Source: Craterostigma plantagineum
Lineage: Eukaryota > Streptophyta > Magnoliopsida > Lamiales > Linderniaceae
Length of the DNA: 64,000 nucleotides
Reading direction: 5' to 3'
Assembly (NCBI GenBank): GCA_027422505.1
Contig: JAPQWV010000017.1
Coordinates: 12,897,501-12,961,500 of the forward strand
The notes under the pieces are model-generated. The model was not told the origin of the DNA. It made no database searches and saw only the letters and a program-made list of their open reading frames with translations. Shown piece after piece: positions 45,417-55,837 of this stretch (position 1 is the first letter of the stretch; every line of letters begins with the position of its first letter). The position numbers and the translations under genes are program-made.

Positions 45417-46090
45417 ATGATACATGTCGCCATTTGGAATACACGTGGTCTATCCATGTTAGACCACAGATGGGCGGTGGGGGATATGATTACAAAACAC
45501 AATTTGAAACTTTTCCAGCTGCATGCATATGGGTCGGGTGGGACCCGCAATATGTGGGAGTCACGACTGAAGCATGTACCAATCAGACGGTACATTGCAA
45601 AATTTGTATCATTGAGGAGGAACTGGAGTTCTTCACTACATTTGTCTATGGCCATAATCTCCGGGCAGAACGACGTGGGCTTTGGGCTGACCTTACATCT
45701 ACTTCGCGTACTCGGGAGCCGGTTTCGTTGCTCGTCATGGGAGACTTCAACGCAATTATTGATAGCAGTGAAGCAAGAGGAGGAGCTAATACGCGAGGCT
45801 GCCAAGACATGAATGAATGCCTGATCTCTTCGGACCTTGTCAACCTTCCACGACTAGGCTCTTTCTTCACCTGGTATAACCAACAAAGTGGTAATTTGGG
45901 GATTTGGAGATGTCTGGATAGGATGCTCGGGAATCGGCTTCGCTGGCCAGGTTTGGGGAGTTGGCATATAGATGCACCATGCCGGCCACGTCTGATCACT
46001 CCCCTCTTATCTTGGAAGTGGAACCTCCACCAAGGACGAAGGGTACAAGTTTACGTTTTGATAACTTCCTCACTCAAGACCCCCGGTTCA
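45417..46090 (+). pseudogene. LINE-C endonuclease, internally deleted
   Basis: The start at 45417 gives MIHVAIWNTRGLSMLDHR, the normal N-terminus with catalytic Asn. After KHNLKLF (near 45510) the frame changes and the sequence jumps to IWVGWDPQYVGV, so roughly 30-40 residues are missing, including the conserved Glu motif (usually L-x-ET). Then FVYGHNLRAERRGLW, LLVMGDFNAIIDSSEARGGA (catalytic Asp and Asn), FTWYNQQSG, and in another frame TSDHSPLILEVEP (near 45985), whose Asp-His pair is intact. APE-type endonuclease that would nick the target; inactive here. Confidence 0.92.
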
Positions 46091-48057
46091 TCCCATTAGT
46101 GGAAGAGGTTTGGAGGCGCAAAGAGGCTGGTTACCCAATGTTCGGGGTTGTCAAGAGACTCAAAATCCTAAAACAGGAGATGAGGAAATTGCGGCGTGAC
46201 AAGGGCGACCTTAATCGCAACGTTATTGAAGCACGGCAATTTCTCGAGGCTCCCCAAAAACTACTAATAAACCATCCGATGGAGCCTCAGCCGCTTATCC
46301 TTGAGAAGAGATGTCTTTACGCTTATGCTAAAGCCGTGGATATGGAACACTCTGCTTTGGCAAACGTGCGAAGGTTGCTGGTTGAAGGATGGCGATCAAT
46401 GTACTACATTCTTCTTCAAGAAGGTAGCTATCCGAAGGGCTATCATACGCACACTCTCTATTGATAATGAGGCTGGCACCACTATTGAGGGCGAAGACCA
46501 AGTCAGGGCTGAACTACTACGTTACTACACTGACATCCTTGGACGTTCTAGCCGTGTGACCCCTCTTGCTCCTGCCGAGGTGACTCCGTACCTCGCCAGG
46601 ACCGTTAACCTTGATGAGTCTGAAGCTATGGTACTGCCTGTTATTGAGACGGAGATTAGGAAAGCGCTCTTCTCCATTGGTGATAATAAATCCGCTGGGC
46701 CGGACGGCTACTCGGCCAAGTTCTATAAGCATGCTTGGGACGTCATTGGAACGGATGTTACACATGCAATACAAGAATTCTTCCGGACTGGTCATCTTCT
46801 TGGCGAGCTGAACTTGACACTTATTACTCTTATCCCAAAGTGCGAGAATCCAAGGGCAGCGAGGGAGTTTAGGCCCATATCATGTTGCAATGTGCTCTAC
46901 AAGGTCATCTCGAAGGTGATAGCTAATCGGCTGTGGGGTTGCTTAGCGAAACTTGTCCATCCTACCCAGACGGCCTTGATCCCGGGGCGTCGTATCACAG
47001 ACAACATCCTTTTGGCCCAGGAAGTTTGCCGCGGGTACTACAGCATGGGGCTTCCTGAAAGAGTGGCGTTCAATGTAGATCTGGCCAAGGCGTATGACAT
47101 GGTCGAGTGGGACTTCCTTTTGATGACTCTTGAAGTGCTCCACTTCCACCCTAAGTTCATTGGATGGATTCGTGCTTGCCTTACGACCACTTCGTTCTCC
47201 ATTAGTATCAACGGTCGTCCTGAAGGTTTCTTCAAATGCAGACGTGGCCTTCGACAAGGTGACCCCATTTCCCCTTACCTATTTACTTTGGTAATGGAAG
47301 TCCTGCATGGTATTATTGAGGATCGGATACGGCATAGCGGGAGGTTTAGGTACCATTGGCGGTGTGAACCTACTAATATGTTCATGCTTTCCTTCACGAC
47401 TTACTCCTGTTCTCTCATGCGGATGCGAGTTCTGTCCGTGTCTTCAAGGAAAGCCTTGATATGTTCGCGACTCTATCTGGCCTACGAGCCAACCCCAATA
47501 AGAGTGAGATGTACATCTCCAAGCGTGGCGATGGGCTGACGGGAGCTCTGCACTCTATTATGGGGTTCTCAGCTAGGTCACTTCTAGTGCGCTACCTACG
47601 TGTGCCATTGATTACATCGCGTTTGACTATTGCTGACCGTCACCCTCTAATTACCGCCGTTGACCGACGCTTAGGCTCGTGGACTCACCAAACACTATAC
47701 TACGCTGGGAGGGTCCAGCTTATTAAATCTGTGCTCATGGGGCTCCATACTTACTGGGCGGGAGTGTTCCTGCTCCCTAAAGGTGTCATCCGTGTTATTG
47801 AGTCACGCTTCAGGGCCTTCCTTTGGAAGGGCTCCACTGCTAAAGTGGCACGGGCTGACATCTGCTTACCCATTAAGGAAGGCGGCCTGGGGATCAGATC
47901 GATTGAGACGAACAACAAAGCTCTAATTATGCGCCTTCTCTGGAGCTTGCTTAGTGGGGACGAGAGCTCCATCTGGGCCACATGGATCCGACGCACGAGA
48001 TTAAGTAACACTTCCTTATGGTCTATAAGGCCTAATCCTCGAACATCTTGGAGCTGA
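45961..48057 (+). pseudogene. LINE-C linker and reverse transcriptase
   Basis: 45961-46400: TSLRFDNFLTQDPRFIPLVE, KLRRDKGDLNRNVIEARQF, HPMEPQPLILEKRC. A frameshift near 46400 precedes WLKDGDQCTTFFFKK. RT blocks in the frame from 46301: IGDNKSAGPDGYSAKFYKHA, TLITLIPKCENPRAAREFRP, SCCNVLYKVISKVIANRL, TALIPGRRITDNILLAQEV, FNVDLAKAYDMVEWDF (catalytic Asp), RRGLRQGDPISPYLF. At 47394-47400 a deletion of about four bases removes A-D from the expected FADD and shifts the frame. The RT thumb continues in the frame from 47461 (RVPLITSRLTIADR, AGRVQLIKSVLMGLHTYWAG, PIKEGGLGIRSIETNNKAL) to a TGA at 48055-48057. Confidence 0.94.
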
Positions 48058-48916
48058 AGGAAACTTTTAAAGCTTCGTCATCTTATCCGCCCGCTGATTG
48101 AATTCCACATTGGGAATGGGACGAACACGTTCCTTTGGAACGACCCATGGCTCTTCCATGAACCGATGGTTGACAGATTTGGGCCCATGGTCATGGGGCT
48201 GCCGCTCGATTCTAGACTCAGCGCTGTCATTAACGAAGAGGATTGGAACTGGCCGGGACAAACCACTGTTGAATATATTGACTTTCTCCTCTTCTTCCAT
48301 AGGCAATCCCAACTGAAGAGGACGGAGTTCGCTGGAATGCTACGGGAAATGGCCAATTCACCACCAGATCGGCTAGGGAACACCTGAGACTGCAAAGACC
48401 TATCGTCCATTGGAGTACACTTTTCGGTGGACCGCTTGCCATTACAAGACATAAATTCATCCTTTGGTTGGCGATCAGAGATAAATTGGCCACGCGCGAT
48501 AAGGCTTGGCTGGTGGCTGCAGCGGGAACGTCCATCCGTCTATGTGACAACCAAACGGAGGAAACGATAAGACATTTCTTTTTTGAGTGTACTTTCACGC
48601 GACGTTGTCTTCGTATTTGCGTGACAGGCTGCGGTTCAGCTGGCCTAGAACGGACTGGTTCGAGGGCAGTCTTTGGGCAGCTAACTGTTGGAAGGGCCAG
48701 CACCTCGCTAGGTTGGGACCGCGACATGCCATCTCCTCGTTGATCTACCACCTTTGGATGGAACGCAATAGGAGATGGCACGACGGACACCGCCGCACCC
48801 CGGACCAGATTGCGGCTGAGGTTGAAACCCTCCTCTCCCTGCGTTTATCCACAATCACGCCCAAATACCAACTCCAAGTTAGTCCTCTCCGACGCATTTG
48901 GTGCATCACTTGGTAG
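48058..48916 (+). pseudogene. LINE-C ORF2 C-terminus
   Basis: Continues past the TGA: NDPWLFHEPM, MGLPLDSRLSAVINEEDWNW, then frameshifts near 48330 and 48590 through SAREHLRL, MAIRDKLATRDKAW, EETIRHFFFECTFTRRC and WPRTDWFEGSLWAANCWKGQ, ISSLIYHLWMERNRRWHDG, EVETLLSLRLSTITPK to a stop at 48914-48916. The zinc-binding Cys/His set is partly recognisable; the first C-x2-C pair appears reduced (SIRLCDN). Confidence 0.9.
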
Positions 48917-49638
48917 GACGGATTTATGGGGCTTCGTAGGACCTATCGTTGTTCCCGGACCTTGGTGTTCGGAGGAACTTTCGGCTTGGATGTGGAGATT
49001 GAGTTTTACTACATGATCTCTTCCTTTCTGTCTTTGCCTCTTTGCCCTCGGCTTGCTCTCCTCTTGTTTTCTCTGCTTGCAGGTTTGAAGTGCGTTGTGC
49101 TTGTCCTTTGAATCTCGTGCGGTCTCCCCTGGGCTGGCGCTCTGTCTCCATCTTTGCTGCGTTGGCTTGTTTGGGGTTGCTATGCTGAGTCTTGCGTGTG
49201 GAATGGCCCACCATGTCGTGGCTTTCGGCACCGGTCCCCCTCTCCTTGGAAAAGTAGGAGGTGGCATGATTACGCCTCACACCGACCAGCCTTGCGGATG
49301 TTCCCCTTTCCCGTCCGAAGCCTAACCCTCATGATACGGCCTTCGGTCTTATGCCTTTGGCGATGTTCTTGGCTCTATGCCTGGCTTCCCTGCTGGTACC
49401 TCATCTGGTGCTAGGAACCTGTTGATGGAAGTGGTTTTTAGACGCCTACGTAGCATGATCTTGATTGATTTTGTCGTGTATTGTCCTTAGCTTGGTCTTG
49501 TTGGGACCTTGTGGGTTGTCAGGTCTTAGGTGCTGTCTGGTCGGTAGAACATTACCGTTTGGTGCGTCATGAGCGATATCATGCACGCTGCTCTGTAACT
49601 CCTGTCTTTTCCTTCTCTATTAGTGACACTTTCCAAAA
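48917..49638 (+). other. LINE-C 3' UTR and poly(A)
   Basis: Pyrimidine-rich stretch with gcttgctctcctcttgtttt, gttgcaggt-like gcttgcaggtttg, then the family-conserved end gtgcgtcatgagcgatatca ... ttagtgacactttcc and a short A tail. No coding. Confidence 0.85.
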
Positions 49639-51102
49639 ACATAAAAGGGCCTTGTTATCTGTTTCAATACACCTAATCCCAAAGCCGCCTTCTTGCTTTG
49701 GTAGGCAGATATCGACCCAAGCCACTTTAGCAGAGGAGCCATTCCATAAGAATTCCTTAAGTTTAGCCTCGATACTCTTGATGACACCTTTGGGAAGGAG
49801 AAAGACACTCCCTCAGTATGTATGTAACCCAAAAAGGACCGACTTGATAAGTTGTACCCTACCCGCGTAAGATAAGTGGAGATTAGTCCAAGACCCCAAG
49901 CGTCGATTAATGCTGCTACCCGGGGGGGCGCAATCAGCAATACTAAGTCTCGAGGTGATGAGAGGGACCCCAAGGTAACGAACAGGAAGAGAGCCGAGTG
50001 GTATCCCCATCACAGTGTGGAGCTGGTCCTTCAGGCGGTTGGCTCTTTTGGAGATGAACATCTCTCTTTTATGAAGGTTAGGCTGCAGGCCGGATAGCGT
50101 AGCGAATTGATCTAGGCAGCCTTTAAAGGTGGTCACCGACTCAGTATCCACATGGGAGAAAAGACGAATATCGTCCGCAAAGGAGAGCATAAATAGTTTA
50201 GTGGTCTTTTCCAATGATAGCGGAAGCTAATATTGCAACAAATTGTCGTGCAAGACCTCCATCACGAGCGTGAAGAGGTAAAGAGAAATAGGATCACCCT
50301 GACGGAGGCCACGACGCCCTTGGAAGAAACTACAGGTCTGCCATTAACGTTGACCGAGTAAAAAGGAATCGTAAGACAAGCTCGAATCCAGCCCAAAAAA
50401 GTACGATGAAAGTTGCGAGCTTCGAGCGTTCCAAGAATGAAGTCCCATTCAACCCGGTCATAGGCCTTAGCAATGTCGACCTTGAAGGCCACTCCTTCCG
50501 GTAACCCACGCTATTATACCCGTGGCAAATCTTATGCTAGGAGGATATTATCCAATATGCGCCGGCCGGGGATAAAAGCCGTTTGTATCGGGTGAATAAG
50601 ACGGGCCAGGTAGACCTTCAAGCGATTAGCGATGACCTTGGAGATGATTTTATAAAGTACATTGCAACACGATATAGGTCTGAAATCGTTGGCGAATCGT
50701 GGGTTGTCGCTCTTGGGGATAAGCGTAATAAGCGTCGAGTTAAGTTCTTTTAGGAAGAACCCCGTTCTGAAAAACTCCTTGATGGCATAAGTAATATCAG
50801 TCCCAACCGTGGCCCAAGCATGCTTGAAGAAGGCCGCCGAGAACCCATCCGGACCGGGGGATTTGTTGTCTCCCATAGAAAAGAGTGTTTCTTGATCTCG
50901 TCGTCACTAACAGGTTGAATCATCATAGTAGCCTCGTCTATCCCAGTTTTCTCTCTAGAAAAGGCGCTATCATAGTAGCTGAAATGGGAGTCGTACGGGT
51001 AGATTGGCCGAGGAGTTCCGTGTAGTAGCGTAACAGTTCGGCTCGTACTTGCGTGTCGCCCTCGAAGATGTCCCCCGCTTTATTCTCTAAGTAGAAAATC
51101 CG
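49639..51102 (-). pseudogene. LINE-B segment 2: reverse transcriptase
   Basis: RIFYLENKAGDIFEGDTQVR, then MGDNKSPGPDGFSAAFFKHA, TLITLIPKSDNPRFANDFRP, SCCNVLYKIISKVIANRL, FIPGRRILDNILLA, VDIAKAYDRVEWDF (catalytic Asp) and FMLSFADDIRLFSHVD with the FADD motif intact at 50170-50181. It continues with RYLGVPLITSRL, AGRVQLIKSVLFGLHTY and LPKQEGGFGIRCIETDNKAL, where LINE-C interrupts. Frameshifts lie near 50220-50340 and 49820, and a small loss near 50510. The domain is the reverse transcriptase used for target-primed insertion. Confidence 0.93.
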
Positions 51103-51357
51103 GTTGACCTCGTTGATCTTGATGCTGTCAGTCACCGTCAGAAAAGCCTTCAGATGGGAGTAGGGATCGTCATCGGGATTGCCCTCAAACTGGACTGTCT
51201 GGAAGATCATCTGAAGCCAAGAGTGCTTCAGCTCGAAATTGTTGTTCTCGATCGGCGGGATGACAATCGCCGACTCAGTACTACCTAGCGCGTCATTCCT
51301 GAGGAGATCCTGTAGTGATGGCTCCTCCTCGTGGACGGGTACTCTATGGTCTGCCAT
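51103..51357 (-). pseudogene. Gypsy-6 gag N-terminus, fused in frame to LINE-B RT
   Basis: Starts at 51357 (MADHRVPVHEEEPSLQDLL). NNNFELKHSWLQMI, GNPDDDPYSHLKAFLTVTD and IKINEV are gag motifs of this gypsy group. At 51103 it joins LINE-B in the same frame and continues to 50938, so the open frame encodes a short gag-LINE chimera of 139 residues. There is no evidence that it is made or used. Confidence 0.85.
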
Positions 51358-51523
51358 GTCTACTTCTGTATCTGGACTAAAAGAAATCGACTCGTAAAAG
51401 AAATAATGAAAATAACAATAACTAGAAGAACAAATAACGCCAACAGTAATAAAGAAAAGAAAAGGAAAACTTCAAATAAAATGGCTAAATTACCGAACTA
51501 CGGTGTTCCTAATATCAATTTAT

Positions 51524-51541
51524 TCCCCGGCAACGGCGCCA
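51524..51541 (-). promoter_or_regulatory. Gypsy-6 primer-binding site (Asp-tRNA)
   Basis: Minus strand TGGCGCCGTTGCCGGGGA, matching the 3' end of plant tRNA-Asp (family knowledge), as in many Athila/Tat-type gypsy elements. Confidence 0.9.
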
Positions 51542-51547
51542 AAAACT

Positions 51548-53090
51548 TGATCGACACGTGGTGTGTGAATGAAAAGTGCGACAAGTAATAATTAAAACGA
51601 ATACCTAATTACTATCACCGACGTGTGATAGGCAGTGGACCTATCGTGTGTAGTGCAGTAAAGTGAGTAGACGAGTATCGAACACAAGGAATAAATCAAG
51701 TACTAGTAGTGACCTATCGACTCGATATTTAGCCTAATAAAATACGCAAATTGTTTTATGACTTAACCTAACAGATTATATCTAACTCAACTAGAGATTC
51801 AAAGACCTTAAAACGGATACGAAGCTTCAGATAATAAAGATGTGCTCGGGATTCGAATCCCGCTAGGTGCTATCGGCTAAGACACTAAAATCGTTCCTAC
51901 GTGATTTTGACTAGATCGCAGTAATTTTCCTACCCGCTCGCGAGTTTGCTGTCGCCCTAAACGCCCGCGGGGATCTAAAATTCAGTAATTACTAACGGCG
52001 AGGATCGAGTATTTGCTTTCGCCCTATACTCGATTCCTATCTTCTACGAACGGCCTAAACGTTGTTTAGCTGTCGCCCTAAACGTTTTTTCATACGACTA
52101 CTTTAACACATAGACATATTAAAGTAACGAAACAATTTCATAGAACGATAAATAGTCAAACACATAGTCACGATAATCATAAGTCTTAACTACGAAACAT
52201 CCTAGCGTTCATCTAATCCCAAACACAAAGGAGAATTAGCTACGCATAATAGACGGAAAAACAACGAAAGAAATAAGGAATAAAGGCGAAGAATTCATAT
52301 TCTTGATATCCGGATGATCTGCGATGGAAGCGTCGATGATTCTTCATTCTTCGTTCAATTGGGCGTGATTTCGTCGATGATCCGTCTCTTGCGCTCCGGG
52401 ACGCGAATCTGTGTTCTTTTGTGCTATTTTTCGTCTCTAGAGGGATTAGGGTTGATCTCTGGTCGGTTCCCCCCTTTCTGGGTCGAATTTGGGCTTTTTA
52501 TAGTGAAATTCGACACTGTCACGGCCTCGGACAAGATAGGTCACGGCCGTGACACTCTCTGGGCAAGAATTGAGCTTACTGCCGCTCGTCACGGCCTGGT
52601 GCAGTAGCGTCACGGCCGTGACCCTCTCAACAGCTTTGCGGCAGTTTCGTATTTCTCTCGGATGGATGGGTAAACGATGTCCGATTGACCTGAAATTTTA
52701 ACCATAGATAGAAGACTTGTCAATCTTCATTCTGACCAAAGGGATTCTCAATCCGAGGTCTAGATTGAGAGATATAAATTTTCTAATATTGCTGCTGCTA
52801 TGGGTCGCGGCCTGGTGCAATATGTGTCACGGCCGTGACCATCTTCAGTCTAACTCTCTGCCAAGTGTCACAGCCAAGTGCACTATGTGTCACGGCCGTG
52901 ACCTTCACCAGTTTTCATCGTTTTCGCGCCGTTTTGCCTCGTTTTCGCTCATTTCCGCCCGAAACTTGTCCTAAAGCCTCATAATACCAAAACAAGCAGA
53001 AATAGGGTTAATAAGTGCATAAAATGACTACGGAAACTCTATTATGAGCCAGTTAAATACTATGATAAACGTACTACGATACGTTTATCA
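51548..53090 (-). repeat. Gypsy-6 LTR, 1543 bp
   Basis: Minus strand begins TGATAAACGTATCG and ends GTGTCGATCA, with a TGAT/ATCA terminal inverted repeat, six bases before the primer site. Only one LTR is present, so its ends are inferred from terminal motifs and junctions. It contains the four-copy gtcacggccgtgac array. Confidence 0.82.
52505..52902. repeat. Four copies of palindrome gtcacggccgtgac, each with a half-matching upstream partner
   Basis: Perfect 14-bp palindromes at 52540-52553, 52609-52622, 52826-52839 and 52889-52902. Each is preceded about 20 bp upstream by a related half (gtcacggcc or variants gtcgcggcc/gtcacagcc) and tggtgca- or aagtgca-like spacer, giving a repeat of about 35 bp. 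All lie in the Gypsy-6 LTR. Confidence 0.95.
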
Positions 53091-53603
53091 ATAGCACGAT
53101 GCGTGGTCACTTTCTTGAAGAAGAAAGAGGTGCACTGGTCCCCATCCTTAAGCCACGCCACTTTGGCGCGTTGAGTAGGCGCTCCATTTCCACCGCTCTG
53201 GGATAAGCAAATCGGCAACGTTTCTCGAGAAGTAGTAGGTTCGGCTCCATAGGATGATGTATGGCCACGTCATGGACGATGTCAAGGAATCTCTTAGCCT
53301 CAAGAGTGTTGTGGTTCAGATTTCCTTTATCCCTACGAAGTCGCTTCATGACTTGTTTGACTCCTTTAAGTTTCTTCACGACGGCGAACATGGGGCAGCC
53401 GTCCACGGGAATGTTCCCACGAGTCTTCCATCAACATCGTGAATCTAGGATCCTTGGTTAGGAAATTATCAAATTTGAACACGGCACCCGTAGCCCTCGA
53501 AGGATTATTAGCTTCCAAGAGCGGAGAGTGGTTAGAAGTGGATGGTAACGCGCAACGATACACCAGGTCACCAAAGCGAGCAAACCAAGAGGGGTTTCCC
53601 ATC
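53091..53603 (-). pseudogene. LINE-B segment 1: endonuclease end and linker
   Basis: In two overlapping frames: [14 protein letters not shown] (the endonuclease SDHSPL motif with Asp changed to Asn), FKFDNFLTKDPRF, then MKRLRRDKGNLNHNTLEAKR, IHHPMEPNLLLLEKRCRFAY, and at the left edge a WLKDGDQCTSFFFKK motif that is standard before the RT domain. The Asp-to-Asn change hits a catalytic residue of the APE-type endonuclease. One frameshift near 53390. Confidence 0.9.
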
Positions 53604-55837
53604 TATTCTGATCTATTCTAAGACAAGAGTCGAACACGAAAGCCATCTACGAACTGTCTTAGGAATTCTGCGAGAGAAACAGCTCTACGCCAAATTCCAG
53701 AAATGTGAATTTTGGCTCGAGCAAGTAGCTTTCTTGGAACACGTAATTTCTGGGAATGGAATCTCTGTGGACCCAAGCAAAATCGAAGGCCACGTCCCAC
53801 TACTCTTACGGAAGTTCGGAGTTTCCTCGAACTCGCGGGATACTACCGCAAATTCATAGCTGATTTATCTATTATTGCTTCGACTGTGACAAATTTGACT
53901 AGAAAGAACGTGCCCTTCAAGTGGACAGAAGCGTGCAAGCAAAGCTTTCACGAACAATACCGTCAGAACCGGAGGATTCTGAGGATTCTCAGTACAATGA
54001 TGCTTTGAAGAACGGCTTAGGATGTGTACTGATGCAGAATGGAAAGGTTATCACTTGTGCTTCGAGACAGTTGAAAGAATACGAGAAAAAAACTATCTGA
54101 CCCACGACCTGGAGCTTGCAGCAGTCGTATTTACGCTAAAGATATGGCGATATTACTCTACCGAGAAAGGTGTGAGATTTTCACCGACCATATGAGTTTG
54201 AAGTATTTCTTCAATCAGAAAAAACTGAAAGGCACCGACGATGGCTAGAACTAGTAAAAGACTACGACTGCGTTATCAATTATCATCCCAAGGCAAATTT
54301 GGTTGCAGACGCGTTAAGCCGCAAAGCTGTGAATGTAGAGTTAAGCAAACTTGGAGTGGAAGTAGTCGACTAGGCGAAGTTGGGAGAAAACTAGAACACT
54401 AACCCTTCAGCCTACGTTGCTAGAATGGATCGGAAAAGCACAAGAAGAGGATGAATTTTGTTTGAAGGTAAAAGATGCGCTACTTGAGGATTTCAAGGTA
54501 CGAGAGGATGGAACCCTACTATCTAAGAACCGACTGTATGTACCTAATGACGAAGGGCTACGACGAACCATAATGACGGAAGCACACGCAACCACATATT
54601 CCGTACATCCAGGCGCTACGAAGATGTACCAAGCTTTACGAATAACGTACTGGTGGCCAGAAATGAAGAAGGACATAGCAGCATTCGTAAATAGATGTAT
54701 GACTTGCCAGCTGATCAAGGCTGAACACCAGCGCCACCTGGAACCCTACAGCCATTACCAATTCCTGAATGGAAATGGGATCATATCATGATGGATTTAT
54801 TCGTTGGTTTACCCAAGACGACGAAGGGCCACGATGCTATTTGGGTGGTTGTTGATCGCCTAACTAAATCATCTCATTTCCTCCCAATTAGTTCCACTTT
54901 TTCAATGGAACATATCGCTGAATTGTATATTCAGGAAATAATTCGACTCCATGGAATTCCAACCTCTATTATCTCGGATCAAGATTCGAGATTTCTATCC
55001 AACTTTTGGCAGAGTTTACAGAAAGCAATGGGAACCAAACTCTCGTTCAGTACTGCATATCATCCTCAGACTGACGGGAGTCTGAACGAATAATCCAAAC
55101 CCTTGAGGATATGCTACGAGCATGCGTGCTAGACTTCAAGGGAAATTGGAGCAAGTACTTGCCGCTGATCGAATTTTCTTACAATAATAGTTTCCATGCT
55201 ACAATCAGAATGGCGCCATATGAGGCTTTATACGGGTGTAAGTGCCGATCTCCAATCCATTGGGATGAAATCGGCGAACGAAGGCTACTAGGACCGAAGC
55301 TGTGACACGGGAAAGGATGCAAACTGCTCAAGGTCAGCAGAAGAGCTACGCAGATCACCGGCGACGTCCTTTAGAATTCACGGAGGGCGATCGGGTATTT
55401 CTAAAAATCTCCCCAATGAAAGGAGTAAAGCGCTTTGGAAAGAAGGGCAAGCTAAGTTCCAGATACATAGGCCCATTCAGAATAATTAAGAGAGGGCGAA
55501 GTCGCGTATCAGTTAGAATTGTCTGTGTAGGCTTCTTTATCGCAAGTTCACGACGTATTTCACGTATCGACACTACGAAAATATGTCGCGGACCCAAGCC
55601 ACATGATCCTGGATGAGCTTCTCTATCAGCAGCTCAAGCCTGACTTAAGTTATAAGGAGTAACCCATAGAAGTTTTGATGTATGAAATCGAAAGGACTCC
55701 GGAATAAAACAATTCCGTTAGTTAAGGTTTTGTGGCGGAATCAATTAATTGAGGAAGCCATTTGGGAGCGTGAGGATGATATGAGAATTCGTTATCCCGA
55801 GTTATTCCAGTTGGTGTAATTCCAGGGACGAAATTCC
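53604..55837 (+). pseudogene. Gypsy-5 pol, second piece: RT end, RNase H, integrase
   Basis: Resumes directly after the catalytic motif: [52 protein letters not shown], then broken RNase H pieces (a [15 protein letters not shown] block near 54015, the TDH-type block near 54185, [10 protein letters not shown] near 54305). Integrase: the [20 protein letters not shown] finger, [35 protein letters not shown] (second Asp), TDG-S-NE region, YEALYGCKCRSPIHWDE, and the C-terminal tail to near 55820. At least eight frame changes, mostly of one or two bases, while the protein in each frame stays well conserved. That pattern suits either recent decay or assembly indels. The polypurine tract is cut off by LINE-D. 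Confidence 0.92.

Larger units (their letters stand above)
45247..49638 (+). mobile_element. LINE-C: L1-like LINE nested inside LINE-B
   Basis: Plus strand, about 4.4 kb: 170 bp upstream sequence, ORF2 (endonuclease, RT, zinc-binding region) and 3' UTR ending gtgacactttcc with a 4-5 A tail at 49635-49639. No ORF1 is present. The host LINE-B frame resumes right after the tail. The only shared flanking bases are aca (45244-45246 and 49639-49641), a very short duplication for a LINE. Same family as LINE-B and LINE-D by coding and 3' UTR similarity. Confidence 0.93.
51103..53090 (-). mobile_element. Gypsy-6: gypsy fragment (LTR, Asp-tRNA primer site, gag start) in LINE-B
   Basis: Minus strand: LTR 53090-51548, primer site 51541-51524, leader, then gag from 51357 cut at 51103. 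The cut falls where LINE-B coding resumes, so the rest of the element, with its 3' LTR and target duplication, is gone. About four bases of LINE-B seem missing compared with LINE-C. The primer site and gag type suggest an Athila/Tat-like lineage (inference). Confidence 0.85.
43537..53603 (-). mobile_element. LINE-B: L1-like LINE in Gypsy-5 RT, split by two later insertions
   Basis: Own sequence is 43537-45246, 49639-51102 and 53091-53603, about 3.7 kb in total. The poly(A) end appears as a T run at 43537-43544. Target duplication is tattctggtct (43526-43536) against tattctgatct (53604-53614), one mismatch. Read on the minus strand it starts in the last part of the endonuclease (SNHSPL), so it is 5'-truncated. 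LINE-C splits it at 45246/49639 and Gypsy-6 at 51102/53091. The coding sequence can be followed across the LINE-C gap codon by codon, which proves a single element. Confidence 0.93.

Noticed and set aside
51847..51862. tRNA T-arm-like sequence cgggattcgaatcccg
   Set aside because: No acceptor stem, anticodon arm or A-box around it; it is a chance palindrome in the Gypsy-6 LTR.
52505..52902. CRISPR-like regular repeats
   Set aside because: The palindromes are irregularly spaced (69, 217, 63 bp) inside a plant LTR with no cas genes.
30124..55837. Gypsy-5 pol as continuation of Gypsy-2
   Set aside because: The Gypsy-2 RT break (DITKT) is followed in the family by the part with which Gypsy-5 starts, but Gypsy-2 already has its own integrase, tail and LTR at 30124-31433, so they are separate elements.
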